From positions 4,948,501 to 5,012,500 of the forward strand of contig NZ_JAUSZN010000001.1 of NCBI RefSeq assembly GCF_030817595.1: a stretch of DNA of 64,000 nucleotides, in the 5' to 3' direction. A program made the position numbers and the translations under genes. The notes under the pieces are model-generated. The model was not told the DNA's origin, searched no databases, and saw nothing but the letters and a program-made list of their open reading frames with translations. This DNA comes from Neobacillus niacini. GTDB lineage: Bacteria; Bacillota; Bacilli; Bacillales; Cytobacillaceae. Numbering within the stretch: the first letter of the stretch is position 1; the number at the start of each line of letters is the position of its first letter. Below, piece after piece: positions 8,399 through 17,138 of this stretch.

Positions 8399-8761
8399 GG
8401 AAATCACTCCTAAAAAGCTTTTTAACACAGTATTCAACCTCAACCTAATTAGTGCTATTGCCCCATAGAGAAATTCTAAGACATATTATTTCAATGCTAA
8501 AATTTCATAAAATCTTCTATAGTAAGAGACAATTATTTTACCTGAGACAAGATGAAAACCTTTATATGATAGGATTTATCCCATTTTCACACAATCGTTT
8601 AATTATCACTTCCGGCTGGGAGAATTCGTCGATAAATGTTGAAAGCTATCTTTTTTGGCGGGAATTGAAAAACTAGATTTGAAAACAACCCTCCTCCTCG
8701 ACAAGAAACTATCTTGAAATGTTACTAGAGTTCGTTTTTCAAAAGGGGTTGGGATGGTTTT

Positions 8762-8777
8762 AATCAAACGTTTGATT
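8762..8777. promoter_or_regulatory. 16-bp perfect palindrome, possible operator
   Basis: AATCAAACGTTTGATT is self-complementary and lies about 140 bp upstream of the coiled-coil gene pair. A related site, TAATCAA-N4-TTGATTA, occurs at 17556-17573. The rest of 8444-8915 has no supported gene. Confidence 0.4.
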
Positions 8778-8915
8778 GATAGGGAAGTTTGCAGAGAAGT
8801 GTCGAAGTCTGTGTGGAGATATAGTAAAATGAAAGCATCGGGTTTCTGGGAGTGAATGGATGTTGAGTCTATATAATATTTTGAATAAACAGTTGCTAAA
8901 AGAAGGTTATGAAGC

Positions 8916-9974
8916 ATGATCGCCGATTTGCTTACTACGTTAGAAGATGAAAAGGACCAATGGATTTTTCAAGCGATTGACCGTTTTAATGAGCGGTTTC
9001 TGGTCTTTGGATATCAAAGGGATGGAACTGCTGAGGATCAGGTTACCGAGATGAAAAACAACGAGCATAGCATGTACAAGGAGAGGAGTCTTGATCTCGA
9101 ACGGATGGAGATAGAGCTGAAAACGCTGGTAGAAGGCTTGGCGGCGGATGAGCGAACGATCGAGAACCTAGAGTTAACCTGTGATGTTTTGCAAAAGGAA
9201 CTTGCGATTTACGAAGATGAAGAAAAGGTCTTGGATCAGATTCAGTTGGAAAAGTTCGAGTGCTTATTGGACGACAAGTTTACTTTTGATAGAAAGGATC
9301 AGGTCGTCTTTAAGGAGAGAAAAGTATCTAGGTTGTTGGAAAGCTACAACCTAGTCGAGATGGAAATGGTAGATTTTTATCAAAGGCAGCTCTCCCGTAT
9401 TTGGGTGTTGATGTCACGTAGTATGCAAAACATTGATTCGACAGCAAAGGTTGATTTTAAAACGGATCCGCCGCTGATTGAGCTTTCTTTGAAGCACGGA
9501 CGGGGTCTTGACCACTATTTAAAATCAGGGAATTTTGAAGAGGATTATCGGATAGTGCTTGATACGTTGGTGCGAAATAACGAAAGTGTGTACGACTATT
9601 ATGTCAGCCAAGTGGAACAGTTTAAGGACAATGGGAAAGCGGAAATCTTGGGGCTCTGGGAACGTAAGAACGATCAGAAAAAATTAGCAGCAGAAACCCT
9701 GAGTGATCTTCAAGAAAAAAAGGCGCAAAGGGAAGCTCGTATTTTAGAACTGCAGGATCAGTTAGGTAGAGCGAAGTCGGAGTGGGAACAGAATAGGCTG
9801 CGCCCCAAAGTGCTGGAGGATATGTTAAAAGAAGAGTTTGTGAAACTTGTGTCAAACTGGCAGGAGAAGTTATTCGCGGAGAGTGCTTCTGATGAGGAAC
9901 GGTGGGCCTATCACCAATACTGCCAAATTATCTTAAAGCAAGCGGAGAGGATCATTGGAAATGAATACGTCTAA
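8916..9974 (+). CDS. Unrecognised coiled-coil protein, first gene of a pair
   Basis: 352 residues from ATG 8916; AGAAGG lies about 10 nt upstream. I do not recognise a domain. Residues ~40-110 and ~240-310 are strongly charged and heptad-like (LDLERMEIELKTLVEGL; DLQEKKAQREARILELQDQL), so two coiled coils probably flank a more globular centre that contains VDFKTDPPLIELSL. There is no signal peptide or membrane helix, so it is likely cytoplasmic. Its last 14 bp overlap the next gene, a sign of translational coupling. The two products may work as a complex, this one recruited to the membrane by its partner. Confidence 0.7.
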   Translation: MIADLLTTLEDEKDQWIFQAIDRFNERFLVFGYQRDGTAEDQVTEMKNNEHSMYKERSLDLERMEIELKTLVEGLAADERTIENLELTCDVLQKELAIYEDEEKVLDQIQLEKFECLLDDKFTFDRKDQVVFKERKVSRLLESYNLVEMEMVDFYQRQLSRIWVLMSRSMQNIDSTAKVDFKTDPPLIELSLKHGRGLDHYLKSGNFEEDYRIVLDTLVRNNESVYDYYVSQVEQFKDNGKAEILGLWERKNDQKKLAAETLSDLQEKKAQREARILELQDQLGRAKSEWEQNRLRPKVLEDMLKEEFVKLVSNWQEKLFAESASDEERWAYHQYCQIILKQAERIIGNEYV

Positions 9975-10704
9975 TACTGTTGATGAGAAATATACCGAGG
10001 CCATTCAATCACTGAAGAAAATCAATGACGAACTTTTTTATGATGACTTGAAAAAGCTGATGAAAGACCGTGAAGAAACGATTGCGGCCTTGAATGAGGA
10101 AGTTTATGAATCTATTGAAAACATGCGGACGTCCATGCATGGCTTCCCTACGCAGGTGAGTGAGCGGTTAAGGGAAGAGGTGATTGACCCTCAGAACGAG
10201 TTATTTGAGCGCGGGATGGAAAGGTTTAATGAGAATATTTTGGTGCTAGAAAAGAAGATTGCCTTCTGGCACCAGCAGTATCAGGAAAATCTGGAGAAGA
10301 CGGAAAAGCTGTTAGCGGAAGTAAAAGGGTTCCAGCAGGAGGACCAAGCGTTTATTATTGGGGAAACAGATCGGGCACGGAAGGATATTAGGCGGCTGCA
10401 GGAAGCGTTGAGTGAGCAGTCTTCCGCATTGAATGTGAAATTTGAGGTGGTGAGTGATCGATTAGGGTTGATTTTACAAGAGATTATCGCCATTGAGGAT
10501 AGGTATAAAGCGGAAATAGCGGAGTTGACACAGCAGGTGGTGCAAGTCCAAAAAGATGCTCAGGAGAAGTGGGAGGAAAAGTGGAAGCAGAGTGCTAAAC
10601 GTACTGAAATGAGGGAAGGTCTGTTTAAAAAATGGCTGATTGGGCTGGCTGTTGGACAGGGTGTTTCGGTAGTAATGATGGTTTTGTATTTTATTATGAA
10701 GTAA
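9961..10704 (+). CDS. Unrecognised coiled-coil protein with C-terminal membrane anchor
   Basis: 247 residues from ATG 9961 (MNTSNTVDEKY), with GGAGAGG 10 nt upstream; an in-frame TTG at 9955 is too close to it. Residues ~15-215 are almost all charged helix suited to a long coiled coil (NILVLEKKIAFWHQQYQENL; AEIAELTQQVVQVQKDAQ). The last ~25 residues, WLIGLAVGQGVSVVMMVLYF, form a single membrane helix, giving a tail-anchored topology with the coil in the cytosol. It overlaps the preceding coiled-coil gene by 14 bp. Function unknown. Confidence 0.7.
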   Translation: MNTSNTVDEKYTEAIQSLKKINDELFYDDLKKLMKDREETIAALNEEVYESIENMRTSMHGFPTQVSERLREEVIDPQNELFERGMERFNENILVLEKKIAFWHQQYQENLEKTEKLLAEVKGFQQEDQAFIIGETDRARKDIRRLQEALSEQSSALNVKFEVVSDRLGLILQEIIAIEDRYKAEIAELTQQVVQVQKDAQEKWEEKWKQSAKRTEMREGLFKKWLIGLAVGQGVSVVMMVLYFIMK

Positions 10705-10708
10705 TGCG

Positions 10709-10745
10709 AAGACCTGCTCTTGAAATGAGGGTGGGTCTTATTTTT
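10709..10745 (+). terminator. Terminator of the coiled-coil pair
   Basis: AGACCTGCTCTT pairs with GAGGGTGGGTCT through several G-U pairs and is followed by TATTTTTATT. Confidence 0.65.
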
Positions 10746-10811
10746 ATTGAAGCTTATAAGGAGCCGCTGCATGGCTTTTTAAGCTAATAGTTTTAGTGTG
10801 GTATTAGGTAG

Positions 10812-10902
10812 GCAGGTAAACAAAGAGAATAAGCAGATAAAAAGGATAATTGGCAGATAAGAAGAAAAAATCTGCAGGTAAAGGAAACGATTTGGCAGGT
10901 AA
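10812..10902 (+). repeat. Phased GCAGGTAA array, copy 3
   Basis: GCAGGTAA or GCAGATAA starts at 10812, 10833, 10853, 10874 and 10895: intervals 21, 20, 21 and 21 bp. The words match the arrays at 5.9-6.2 kb, but the sequence between words is different, so the word and its spacing are what is conserved. Confidence 0.8.
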
Positions 10903-10931
10903 GCAATAAAGCGCACCACGATTACTACCAA

Positions 10932-10966
10932 AGTAAAAGCTTGAGGACTGTCCTCAAGCTTTTACT
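10932..10966. terminator. Perfect 16-bp hairpin upstream of gntR
   Basis: AGTAAAAGCTTGAGGA and its exact complement flank a 3-nt loop. Only a weak T stretch (GTTTTA) follows. It probably insulates the gluconate operon from upstream transcription. Confidence 0.6.
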
Positions 10967-11000
10967 AGTTTTATAGGGAAGGTAGCAAAATAATGGAAAA

Positions 11001-11015
11001 AGAAAAGCGCTTGCA
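11001..11015. promoter_or_regulatory. Possible cre (CcpA) site at the gnt promoter
   Basis: GAAAAGCGCTTGCA matches about 11 of 14 positions of TGNAARCGNWWWCA and overlaps the -35. Catabolite repression of gnt genes is known in B. subtilis; this site is only a candidate. Confidence 0.35.
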
Positions 11016-11055
11016 AAATTAAAAATCTAGTTTTATAATACTTGTATACAAGTAT
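11011..11055 (+). promoter_or_regulatory. gnt promoter and GntR operator
   Basis: TTGCAA (11011-11016), 17 bp, TATAAT (11034-11039) form a strong sigma-A promoter. It is overlapped by ATACTTGTATACAAGTAT (11038-11055), an 18-bp palindrome that, as I recall it, is the same as the B. subtilis gnt operator. Gluconate would release GntR from it. Confidence 0.9.
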
Positions 11056-11080
11056 CCTTGTATTACATTAAGAGGGTGAA

Positions 11081-11821
11081 ATGATGATAGAAACACAGGA
11101 ATTTCTGTATCCCGAGAAGAGTCTTTCAAAAGCTTCTGCTGGTGAACGTGTAGCTTGCGAGCTTAGAATGCGTATTATCTCAGGTGCAATTGAAAGCGGC
11201 ACCATCTTATCTGAAAATAAATTGGCTGCTGATTTTGCGGTGAGCAGGTCACCCATTCGGGAAGCGTTAAAAATACTAGCATCCGAAAATATTATCCGAT
11301 TGGAAAGAATGGGTGCAGTTGTCATTGGTTTAACAGAAAAGGAAATACAAGAGATTTATGATGTTCGGCTGCTTATTGAAACGTTTGTATTTGAACGTCT
11401 TATAAAAATGGAAACAAAACAACTATCAAGAGAACTTAGTAAAATACTAGAAATGATGAAGGTTGCGATAAAGTATCGTGATGCTGACGAATTTGCCCTA
11501 CAGGACGTCTTATTTCATGAAACGATTATTCGCTCGATTAATCATTCGCACATGCTGATGATTTGGGATAACTTAAAGCCTGTTATGGAATGCTTAATTC
11601 TTTTATCGATGCGTATGCGGATTAAAGAAGAGTACGAAGACTTTACCAGGGTTATACGAAATCATGAGATTTATATAGAAGCGATTGAATCGAAGAATCG
11701 AGAGCTCATGCTTGAATCTTTACATTTAAACTTTGATGATGTTCAAGTTCAGGGAACAGTAGATGACCTCTGGATGTCACAACAAATGCTGGCTAAAGGA
11801 GCTGTGCAAAAACATGACTAA
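11081..11821 (+). CDS. gntR: Gluconate operon transcriptional repressor GntR
   Basis: 246 residues; two ATG codons (11081 and 11084) follow AGAGGG, and the second has the better spacing. The N-terminal winged helix is of FadR/GntR type: LSENKLAADFAVSRSPIREALKIL at about 45-68. The C-terminal FCD effector domain has family metal or ligand positions such as Asp in YDVRLLIE and His in LFHETII. It is the first gene of gntRKPZ, overlaps gntK by 8 bp, and has its operator 26 bp upstream. It represses gluconate catabolism in the absence of gluconate. Confidence 0.95.
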   Translation: MMIETQEFLYPEKSLSKASAGERVACELRMRIISGAIESGTILSENKLAADFAVSRSPIREALKILASENIIRLERMGAVVIGLTEKEIQEIYDVRLLIETFVFERLIKMETKQLSRELSKILEMMKVAIKYRDADEFALQDVLFHETIIRSINHSHMLMIWDNLKPVMECLILLSMRMRIKEEYEDFTRVIRNHEIYIEAIESKNRELMLESLHLNFDDVQVQGTVDDLWMSQQMLAKGAVQKHD

Positions 11822-13355
11822 CTATATGTTAGGCGTCGATATCGGAACAACAAGTACCAAAGCCGTATTATTTACAGAAAAAGGCGAAGTCATCCAGGTG
11901 GAGAATCATGGGTATCCACTTTATACACCGGATATGTCGACTGCTGAACAAGACCCGAATGAAATTTATCAAGCCGTATTGCAAGCGATTACGAATATAA
12001 CGAAACGTCATCCTGATAAAAAGCCGGCTTTCTTATCATTTAGCAGCGCCATGCATAGTGTCATTGCAATGGATGAAAACGACCAGCCACTGACACCTTG
12101 TATCACTTGGGCGGATAATCGCAGTGAAGCTTGGGCACATAAAATAAAGGATGAGTTGAACGGACATGAAGTCTACAGACGAACTGGAACACCGATTCAC
12201 CCGATGTCGCCGTTAAGCAAAATAGCATGGATGGTCCATGACCGTCCTGAAACCGCTGTAAAAGTGAAAAAGTATATCGGAATTAAAGAATTTATTTTTA
12301 AAAAGTTGTTTGATCAATATGTTGTCGATCATTCCCTCGCCTCTTGCATGGGGATGATGAATCTCCAAAACCTTGATTGGGATGAAGAAGCATTACATAT
12401 TGCGGGTGTAACGCGTGATCAATTATCTGAACTCGTTCCAACAACGCAAGTTTTCCGCGAGTGTGATCCTGAAATAGCTAAACAAATTGGTATTGATCCA
12501 GAAACTCCTTTTGTGATTGGTGCCAGTGACGGAGTTCTTTCAAATCTTGGTGTCAATGCGATTGGAAAAGGCGAGATTGCTATTACCATTGGGACAAGCG
12601 GTGCGATTCGGACGATTATTGACAAGCCGCAAACAGATGAAAAGGGAAGAATTTTCTGCTATGCCTTAACGGAAAAGCATTGGGTCATTGGCGGCCCGGT
12701 GAACAATGGTGGAATGGTTCTTCGCTGGATTCGTGATGAATTTGCCTCTTCTGAAGTTGAAACAGCAAAAAGACTAGGAATTGATCCATACGAAGTATTA
12801 ACCAAGATTGCCGAACGTGTAAGACCAGGTTCGGATGGATTGTTATTTCATCCATACCTCGCGGGTGAACGAGCGCCATTGTGGAATCCAGATGTACGCG
12901 GATCATTCTTCGGTCTAACTTTGTCACATAAAAAAGAACATATGATTCGAGCAGCATTAGAAGGAGTTATTTACAATCTATATACCGTTTTTCTTGCCTT
13001 AACGGAATGCATGGATGGTCCCGTAACTCGAATCCAAGCAACGGGAGGCTTCGCAAGGTCGGAGGTTTGGCGGCAAATGATGTCCGATATATTCGAATCG
13101 GAAGTTGTCGTTCCCGAAAGCTATGAAAGTTCATGCCTGGGGGCTTGTATTTTAGGACTATATGCAACAGGAAAAATTGATTCATTTGAAGTCGTGTCTG
13201 AAATGGTTGGAAGCACCTTTACACATGCACCTGAAGAAGCTGCCGCAAAAGAATACAGGCAGTTGCTGCCAATCTTTATTCACTTATCAAGAGTATTAGA
13301 AGAAGATTATACACGGATCGCTAATTATCAAAGAAAACTTACATCACACAACTAG
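11814..13355 (+). CDS. gntK: Gluconokinase GntK (FGGY kinase)
   Basis: 513 residues from ATG 11814 (MTNYMLGVDIGTTSTKAV), the length of B. subtilis GntK; AAAGGAG lies 12 nt upstream inside gntR. GVDIGTTSTKAVLF is the N-terminal phosphate-binding loop of FGGY carbohydrate kinases. ITIGTSGAIR and LFHPYLAGERAPLW are the C-terminal ATPase-domain motifs. It phosphorylates D-gluconate to 6-phosphogluconate in the cytosol with ATP. It lies between its regulator and its permease, which supports gluconate over xylulose or glycerol as substrate. Confidence 0.95.
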   Translation: MTNYMLGVDIGTTSTKAVLFTEKGEVIQVENHGYPLYTPDMSTAEQDPNEIYQAVLQAITNITKRHPDKKPAFLSFSSAMHSVIAMDENDQPLTPCITWADNRSEAWAHKIKDELNGHEVYRRTGTPIHPMSPLSKIAWMVHDRPETAVKVKKYIGIKEFIFKKLFDQYVVDHSLASCMGMMNLQNLDWDEEALHIAGVTRDQLSELVPTTQVFRECDPEIAKQIGIDPETPFVIGASDGVLSNLGVNAIGKGEIAITIGTSGAIRTIIDKPQTDEKGRIFCYALTEKHWVIGGPVNNGGMVLRWIRDEFASSEVETAKRLGIDPYEVLTKIAERVRPGSDGLLFHPYLAGERAPLWNPDVRGSFFGLTLSHKKEHMIRAALEGVIYNLYTVFLALTECMDGPVTRIQATGGFARSEVWRQMMSDIFESEVVVPESYESSCLGACILGLYATGKIDSFEVVSEMVGSTFTHAPEEAAAKEYRQLLPIFIHLSRVLEEDYTRIANYQRKLTSHN

Positions 13356-13376
13356 AAAAAGTGCGGAGGAATTAAA

Positions 13377-14723
13377 ATGCCATTAGTAATTGTAGCGTTA
13401 GGAATTATAGCCTTACTTATTTTGATCATGGGCTTAAAATTAAACACCTTTATTTCTTTAATCATCGTATCGTTTGGAGTGGCGTTAGCACTTGGAATGC
13501 CATTAGAAGAAGTGGTTAAAACTATCGAAGCCGGATTAGGCGGAACACTTGGACATATTGGTTTAATTTTTGGACTTGGAGCCATGCTCGGTAAATTAAT
13601 CGCTGATTCAGGCGGTGCGCAGCGAATTGCGATGACTCTTGTGAACAAATTCGGTGAAAAAAATACTCAATGGGCAGTAGTCGTTGCCTCATTCATTATC
13701 GGTATCGCGTTATTTTTTGAAGTAGGTTTAGTATTATTGATTCCAATTGTCTTTGCGATTTCAAGAGAATTAAAAGTTTCGATCTTGTCACTTGGTATTT
13801 CCATGACAGCAGCTTTATCAGTCACACACGGTTTCTTGCCGCCTCATCCAGGACCAACTACAATTGCTGGTGAACTTGGTGCAGACATTGGTGAAGTATT
13901 ACTTTATGGTTTCATTGTTGCTGTCCCTACCGTTATCTTAGCTGGGCCAGTTTTTACAAAGATTGCGAAAAAACTTGTACCTGAATCATTTACAAAAATG
14001 GGCAGCATTGCATCATTAGGTGAACTAAAAACATTTAAACTGCAAGACACACCTGGATTTGGTATCAGTGTTTTTACCGCTTTACTTCCTGTTATTTTAA
14101 TGTCCATTGCGACAATTATTACCTTGCTGCAAAAAACACTGGGCTTTGAAGATAATACTGTACTAGCAGTCATTCGATTTATCGGTGAAGCAGGTACGGC
14201 GATGTTAATCTCGCTATTATTTGCTGTTTATTCAATGGGTATCGCAAGAAAGATTCCAATGAAGGATGTCATGGAGTCTTGTACACAAGCGATTCTTCAC
14301 ATTGGTATGATGCTCTTAATCATCGGTGGCGGCGGAGCCTTTAAGCAAGTATTAATCAACGGCGGTGTTGGTGACTATGTAGCAGAATTATTCAAAGGGA
14401 CTGCTATATCACCGATTATCCTTGCATGGATGATTGCTGCCATTTTACGTATTGCATTAGGATCCGCTACTGTTGCAGCATTAACAACAGCTGGTTTAGT
14501 GATTCCAATGTTAGGACAATCTGATGTTAACCTTGCTTTAGTCGTTCTTGCAACAGGTGCGGGAAGTGTCATTCTTTCCCATGTAAATGATGCTGGTTTC
14601 TGGATGTTTAAGGAATACTTTGGTTTAAGTATGAAAGAAACATTTGCCACATGGACCTTGCTTGAGACGATTATTTCCGTAGCGGGATTAGGATTTGTTT
14701 TATTATTAAGCTTGTTTGTATAG
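13377..14723 (+). CDS. gntP: Gluconate permease GntP
   Basis: 448 residues, the length of B. subtilis GntP, with about 12-14 hydrophobic segments and no signal peptide. Typical GntP-family blocks are GLGAMLGKLIADSGGAQRIA, HGFLPPHPGPTTIAGELGAD, and SVILSHVNDAGFWMFKEYFG near the C-terminus. It imports D-gluconate across the cytoplasmic membrane, probably with protons. The gene follows gntK by 21 bp with GCGGAGGA as ribosome binding site. A hairpin separates it from gntZ. Confidence 0.95.
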   Translation: MPLVIVALGIIALLILIMGLKLNTFISLIIVSFGVALALGMPLEEVVKTIEAGLGGTLGHIGLIFGLGAMLGKLIADSGGAQRIAMTLVNKFGEKNTQWAVVVASFIIGIALFFEVGLVLLIPIVFAISRELKVSILSLGISMTAALSVTHGFLPPHPGPTTIAGELGADIGEVLLYGFIVAVPTVILAGPVFTKIAKKLVPESFTKMGSIASLGELKTFKLQDTPGFGISVFTALLPVILMSIATIITLLQKTLGFEDNTVLAVIRFIGEAGTAMLISLLFAVYSMGIARKIPMKDVMESCTQAILHIGMMLLIIGGGGAFKQVLINGGVGDYVAELFKGTAISPIILAWMIAAILRIALGSATVAALTTAGLVIPMLGQSDVNLALVVLATGAGSVILSHVNDAGFWMFKEYFGLSMKETFATWTLLETIISVAGLGFVLLLSLFV

Positions 14724-14731
14724 GTACTTTC

Positions 14732-14760
14732 AGGCAGTAAACCTTAGGGTTTTACTGCCT
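14732..14760 (+). terminator. Intercistronic hairpin between gntP and gntZ
   Basis: AGGCAGTAAACC pairs with GGTTTTACTGCCT, with one bulged base, and no T tract follows. It is more likely a partial terminator or mRNA-stability element than a full stop, as gntZ lies 29 bp further on. Confidence 0.5.
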
Positions 14761-14789
14761 ATTCAACTTAGAAAAAGGAGAATGAAAAT

Positions 14790-16193
14790 ATGTTGAATAC
14801 AATAGGTGTTATTGGTTTAGGAGTCATGGGCAGTAATATCGCTTTAAACATGGCCAATAAAGGGGAACGAGTGGCTGTATATAATTACACGAGAGACTTA
14901 ACTGATCAACTTGTGGAGAAACTTGATGGACAGAGCATTACTCCTTACTATGAAGTTCAAGATTTCGTACAGTCTTTGGAGACTCCGAGAAAAGTTTTTG
15001 TAATGGTGACAGCTGGCAAGGCGATTGATTCAGTAATCAGCTCATTGCTGCCACATCTTGAAGAAGGCGACGTCATTATGGATGGTGGTAACTCCCATTA
15101 CGAAGATACGGAACGTAGATACGATGAATTAAAGTCTAAAGGAATTGGTTATTTAGGAATTGGAATTTCTGGCGGCGAAGTCGGAGCTTTGGAAGGACCA
15201 TCGATCATGCCGGGTGGGGATTCAGACGTCTATGAAAAAGCAGCACCTATTCTTACAAAAATTGCAGCCCAAGTGGACAATACGCCTTGCTGTGCTTATA
15301 TGGGTCCAAAAGGTGCCGGTCATTTTGTAAAAATGGTACATAACGGGATCGAGTATGCCGATATGCAATTAATTGCAGAAGCCTATACTTTTTTAAGAGA
15401 AAGGTTACATTTATCGGTAAATGAAATAGCAGAAATTTTTGAAACCTGGAATCAAGGTGAACTGAAAAGTTATTTAATCGAGATTACGGCTGAGATTCTT
15501 CGAAAAAAGGATGAGGTAACTGGCTTACCATTGATTGATGTGATTCTTGATAAAACAGGACAAAAAGGAACGGGTAAATGGACGAGCATGCAAGCCATTG
15601 ATAACGGGATTCCGGCATCGATTATTACACAGTCATTGTTTGCGCGTTATTTATCCTCTCTAAAAGAAGAACGAGTACATGCTCAAGAAATTTTAGCAGG
15701 TCCAGATTTCGAACCGCAGAATTTCGATCGTGATGTGTGGATTGAATACATTAGACAAGCATTATATGTGGGTAAAGTTTGTGCCTATGCACAAGGATTC
15801 ACTCAATATAAAACGACTTCTGAACTTTATGGCTGGAATTTACCTTTAAAGGATATTGCCCTGATTTTCCGTGGTGGATGCATTATTCGTGCAGAATTTT
15901 TAAATGTAATAAGCGAAGCCTATCAAGTGCAGCCAGATCTGGCGAATTTGCTGATCGCCCCTTATTTTGCTGAAAAGGTGAAAGAGTATCAAATGGGATT
16001 GCGTAAAGTCGTCTGTGAGGGCATTACTGCTGGCATCTCGTTTCCATGCTTAAGTACGTCTCTTTCCTACTATGATGGTTACCGGACAGCTGTCTCAAAC
16101 GCCAGCCTCTTACAAGCACAACGTGATTACTTCGGCGCCCACACTTACGAGCGCAGGGATATGCCTGGAGTCTTTCATACCAATTGGCAATGA
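14790..16193 (+). CDS. gntZ: 6-phosphogluconate dehydrogenase GntZ
   Basis: 467 residues from ATG 14790, with AAAGGAG upstream. The Rossmann loop IGLGVMGSNIALNMANKG is at the N-terminus. GISGGEVGALEGPSIMPGG is the substrate-binding signature and FVKMVHNGIEYADMQL carries the catalytic Lys and neighbouring His-Asn. The cofactor loop reads YNYTRD rather than the YNRT of NADP-specific enzymes, so cofactor choice may differ. It oxidatively decarboxylates 6-phosphogluconate to ribulose 5-phosphate, feeding gluconate carbon into the pentose phosphate pathway. Last gene of gntRKPZ. Confidence 0.95.
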   Translation: MLNTIGVIGLGVMGSNIALNMANKGERVAVYNYTRDLTDQLVEKLDGQSITPYYEVQDFVQSLETPRKVFVMVTAGKAIDSVISSLLPHLEEGDVIMDGGNSHYEDTERRYDELKSKGIGYLGIGISGGEVGALEGPSIMPGGDSDVYEKAAPILTKIAAQVDNTPCCAYMGPKGAGHFVKMVHNGIEYADMQLIAEAYTFLRERLHLSVNEIAEIFETWNQGELKSYLIEITAEILRKKDEVTGLPLIDVILDKTGQKGTGKWTSMQAIDNGIPASIITQSLFARYLSSLKEERVHAQEILAGPDFEPQNFDRDVWIEYIRQALYVGKVCAYAQGFTQYKTTSELYGWNLPLKDIALIFRGGCIIRAEFLNVISEAYQVQPDLANLLIAPYFAEKVKEYQMGLRKVVCEGITAGISFPCLSTSLSYYDGYRTAVSNASLLQAQRDYFGAHTYERRDMPGVFHTNWQ

Positions 16194-16200
16194 AATTAAT

Positions 16201-16229
16201 CCTACTCCTTTATTGGGGTAGGTTTTTTT
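16201..16229 (+). terminator. Terminator of the gluconate operon
   Basis: CCTACTCC and GGGGTAGG form an 8-bp stem with one G-U pair around a 6-nt loop, followed by seven T. Confidence 0.9.
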
Positions 16230-16416
16230 GAATCCATAGCTTGTAACGTACAAAACAAAAAAAGGATCCAGCAAATGCTGAATCATGAAAAGGGGGAAAT
16301 ATGAAAAAGCGAGAAAGATTAATAGGAGGTCCTTCTCATACATATATCTTACCCCGTATTCATGAATAATTTATGAATAAAGGTTTACGTTATTATTAAT
16401 TTCACTCGCTGAAAGA

Positions 16417-16449
16417 AAAGAGGCTGGCTTCGACTGAAACCGGCCTCCT
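16417..16449 (-). terminator. Terminator of the DUF1659-DUF2922 unit
   Basis: On the minus strand GAGGCCGGTTT pairs with AAGCCAGCCTC, then TTTTCTTTC follows. Confidence 0.75.
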
Positions 16450-16455
16450 TCTCTA

Positions 16456-16674
16456 TTAAACAATCTCGTATTCCGTAACATTCCGGTCAATCACTCGTGC
16501 TCCTTTTACAGAAGCAAAATTACCATTTGTGGATGTAAAAATTCCAGACGCGATCATTTCCTCCATCGCCGCCTTTACCACAGATTCGTCAATTGGTTCC
16601 TTCGGATTGTCTACAGATAGACGTGCCGTTTTACCAAACTCGGTAACAAACTCTAGCTCCAGTGTTTTAGCCAT
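16456..16674 (-). CDS. DUF2922 family protein
   Basis: 72 residues from ATG 16674 (MAKTLELEF), with a full AGGAGGTG 6 nt upstream. The sequence LEFVTEFGKTARLSVDNPKE followed by VKAAMEEMIASGIF and a short beta C-terminus (GARVIDRNVTEYEIV) fits the small DUF2922 family of Firmicutes. No catalytic motif and no membrane segment is present. The gene is paired with the DUF1659 gene, an association common in Bacillus. Function unknown. Confidence 0.85.
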   Translation of the reverse strand: MAKTLELEFVTEFGKTARLSVDNPKEPIDESVVKAAMEEMIASGIFTSTNGNFASVKGARVIDRNVTEYEIV

Positions 16675-16707
16675 TTTATTCACCTCCTATCATTATTTAT
16701 TTTTTAA

Positions 16708-16926
16708 TTATGCTAGTAAATCAGCATTGTCGACTCTCTCAATATTGCTGAGAGTGTCATTGGATAAACCAATAAGGGCTTGTGCTGCTTGTAAAAGTTG
16801 ATCCGGTGCGGCGGATTTCTGGATATTGTTGAATGTCTTTGCTTTAAGAACCGGTTTGCCTTCATCATCCATACCCACCTGGAACACCAAACGTAACTTG
16901 GACGCTGTTACTACTGCTTGTGCCAT
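16708..16926 (-). CDS. DUF1659 family protein
   Basis: 72 residues from ATG 16926 (MAQAVVTASKLRLVF), with AAAGGAGGTG upstream. The body FQVGMDDEGKPVLKAKTFNN and AAPDQLLQAAQALIGL is typical of DUF1659. It lies 33 bp upstream of the DUF2922 gene on the same strand, and both have unusually strong ribosome binding sites, suggesting high expression. No known function. Confidence 0.85.
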   Translation of the reverse strand: MAQAVVTASKLRLVFQVGMDDEGKPVLKAKTFNNIQKSAAPDQLLQAAQALIGLSNDTLSNIERVDNADLLA

Positions 16927-17088
16927 CGTTATCACCTCCTTTCACCCTTTATATATAGAAAAATAGGCAAAAAGGACAGGATGATTGAAAATTTATATAG
17001 AATTTTAATTGGGATTGTTAATGAGTAGAGGATGCTAGAGCGTGAGGAGAGATTTTTGCAACAAGCTATATAGATAGTGAAACCTGTT

Positions 17089-17138
17089 ACGTGCCAAATT
17101 TTCAATTTACGTGCCAAATTTCATTTATACGTGCCAAA
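17089..17138 (+). repeat. Phased ACGTGCCAAA array, part 1
   Basis: ACGTGCCAAA starts at 17089, 17109 and 17129, exactly 20 bp apart. It leads into the first 145-bp copy of the composite repeat. Confidence 0.85.

Noticed and set aside
8452..8917. Short open frames on both strands in the 8.45-8.9 kb gap
   Set aside because: No convincing start sites or motifs; composition looks random.
16110..16343. Minus-strand open frame over the end of gntZ
   Set aside because: Overlaps the gntZ coding end and its terminator; no ribosome binding site.
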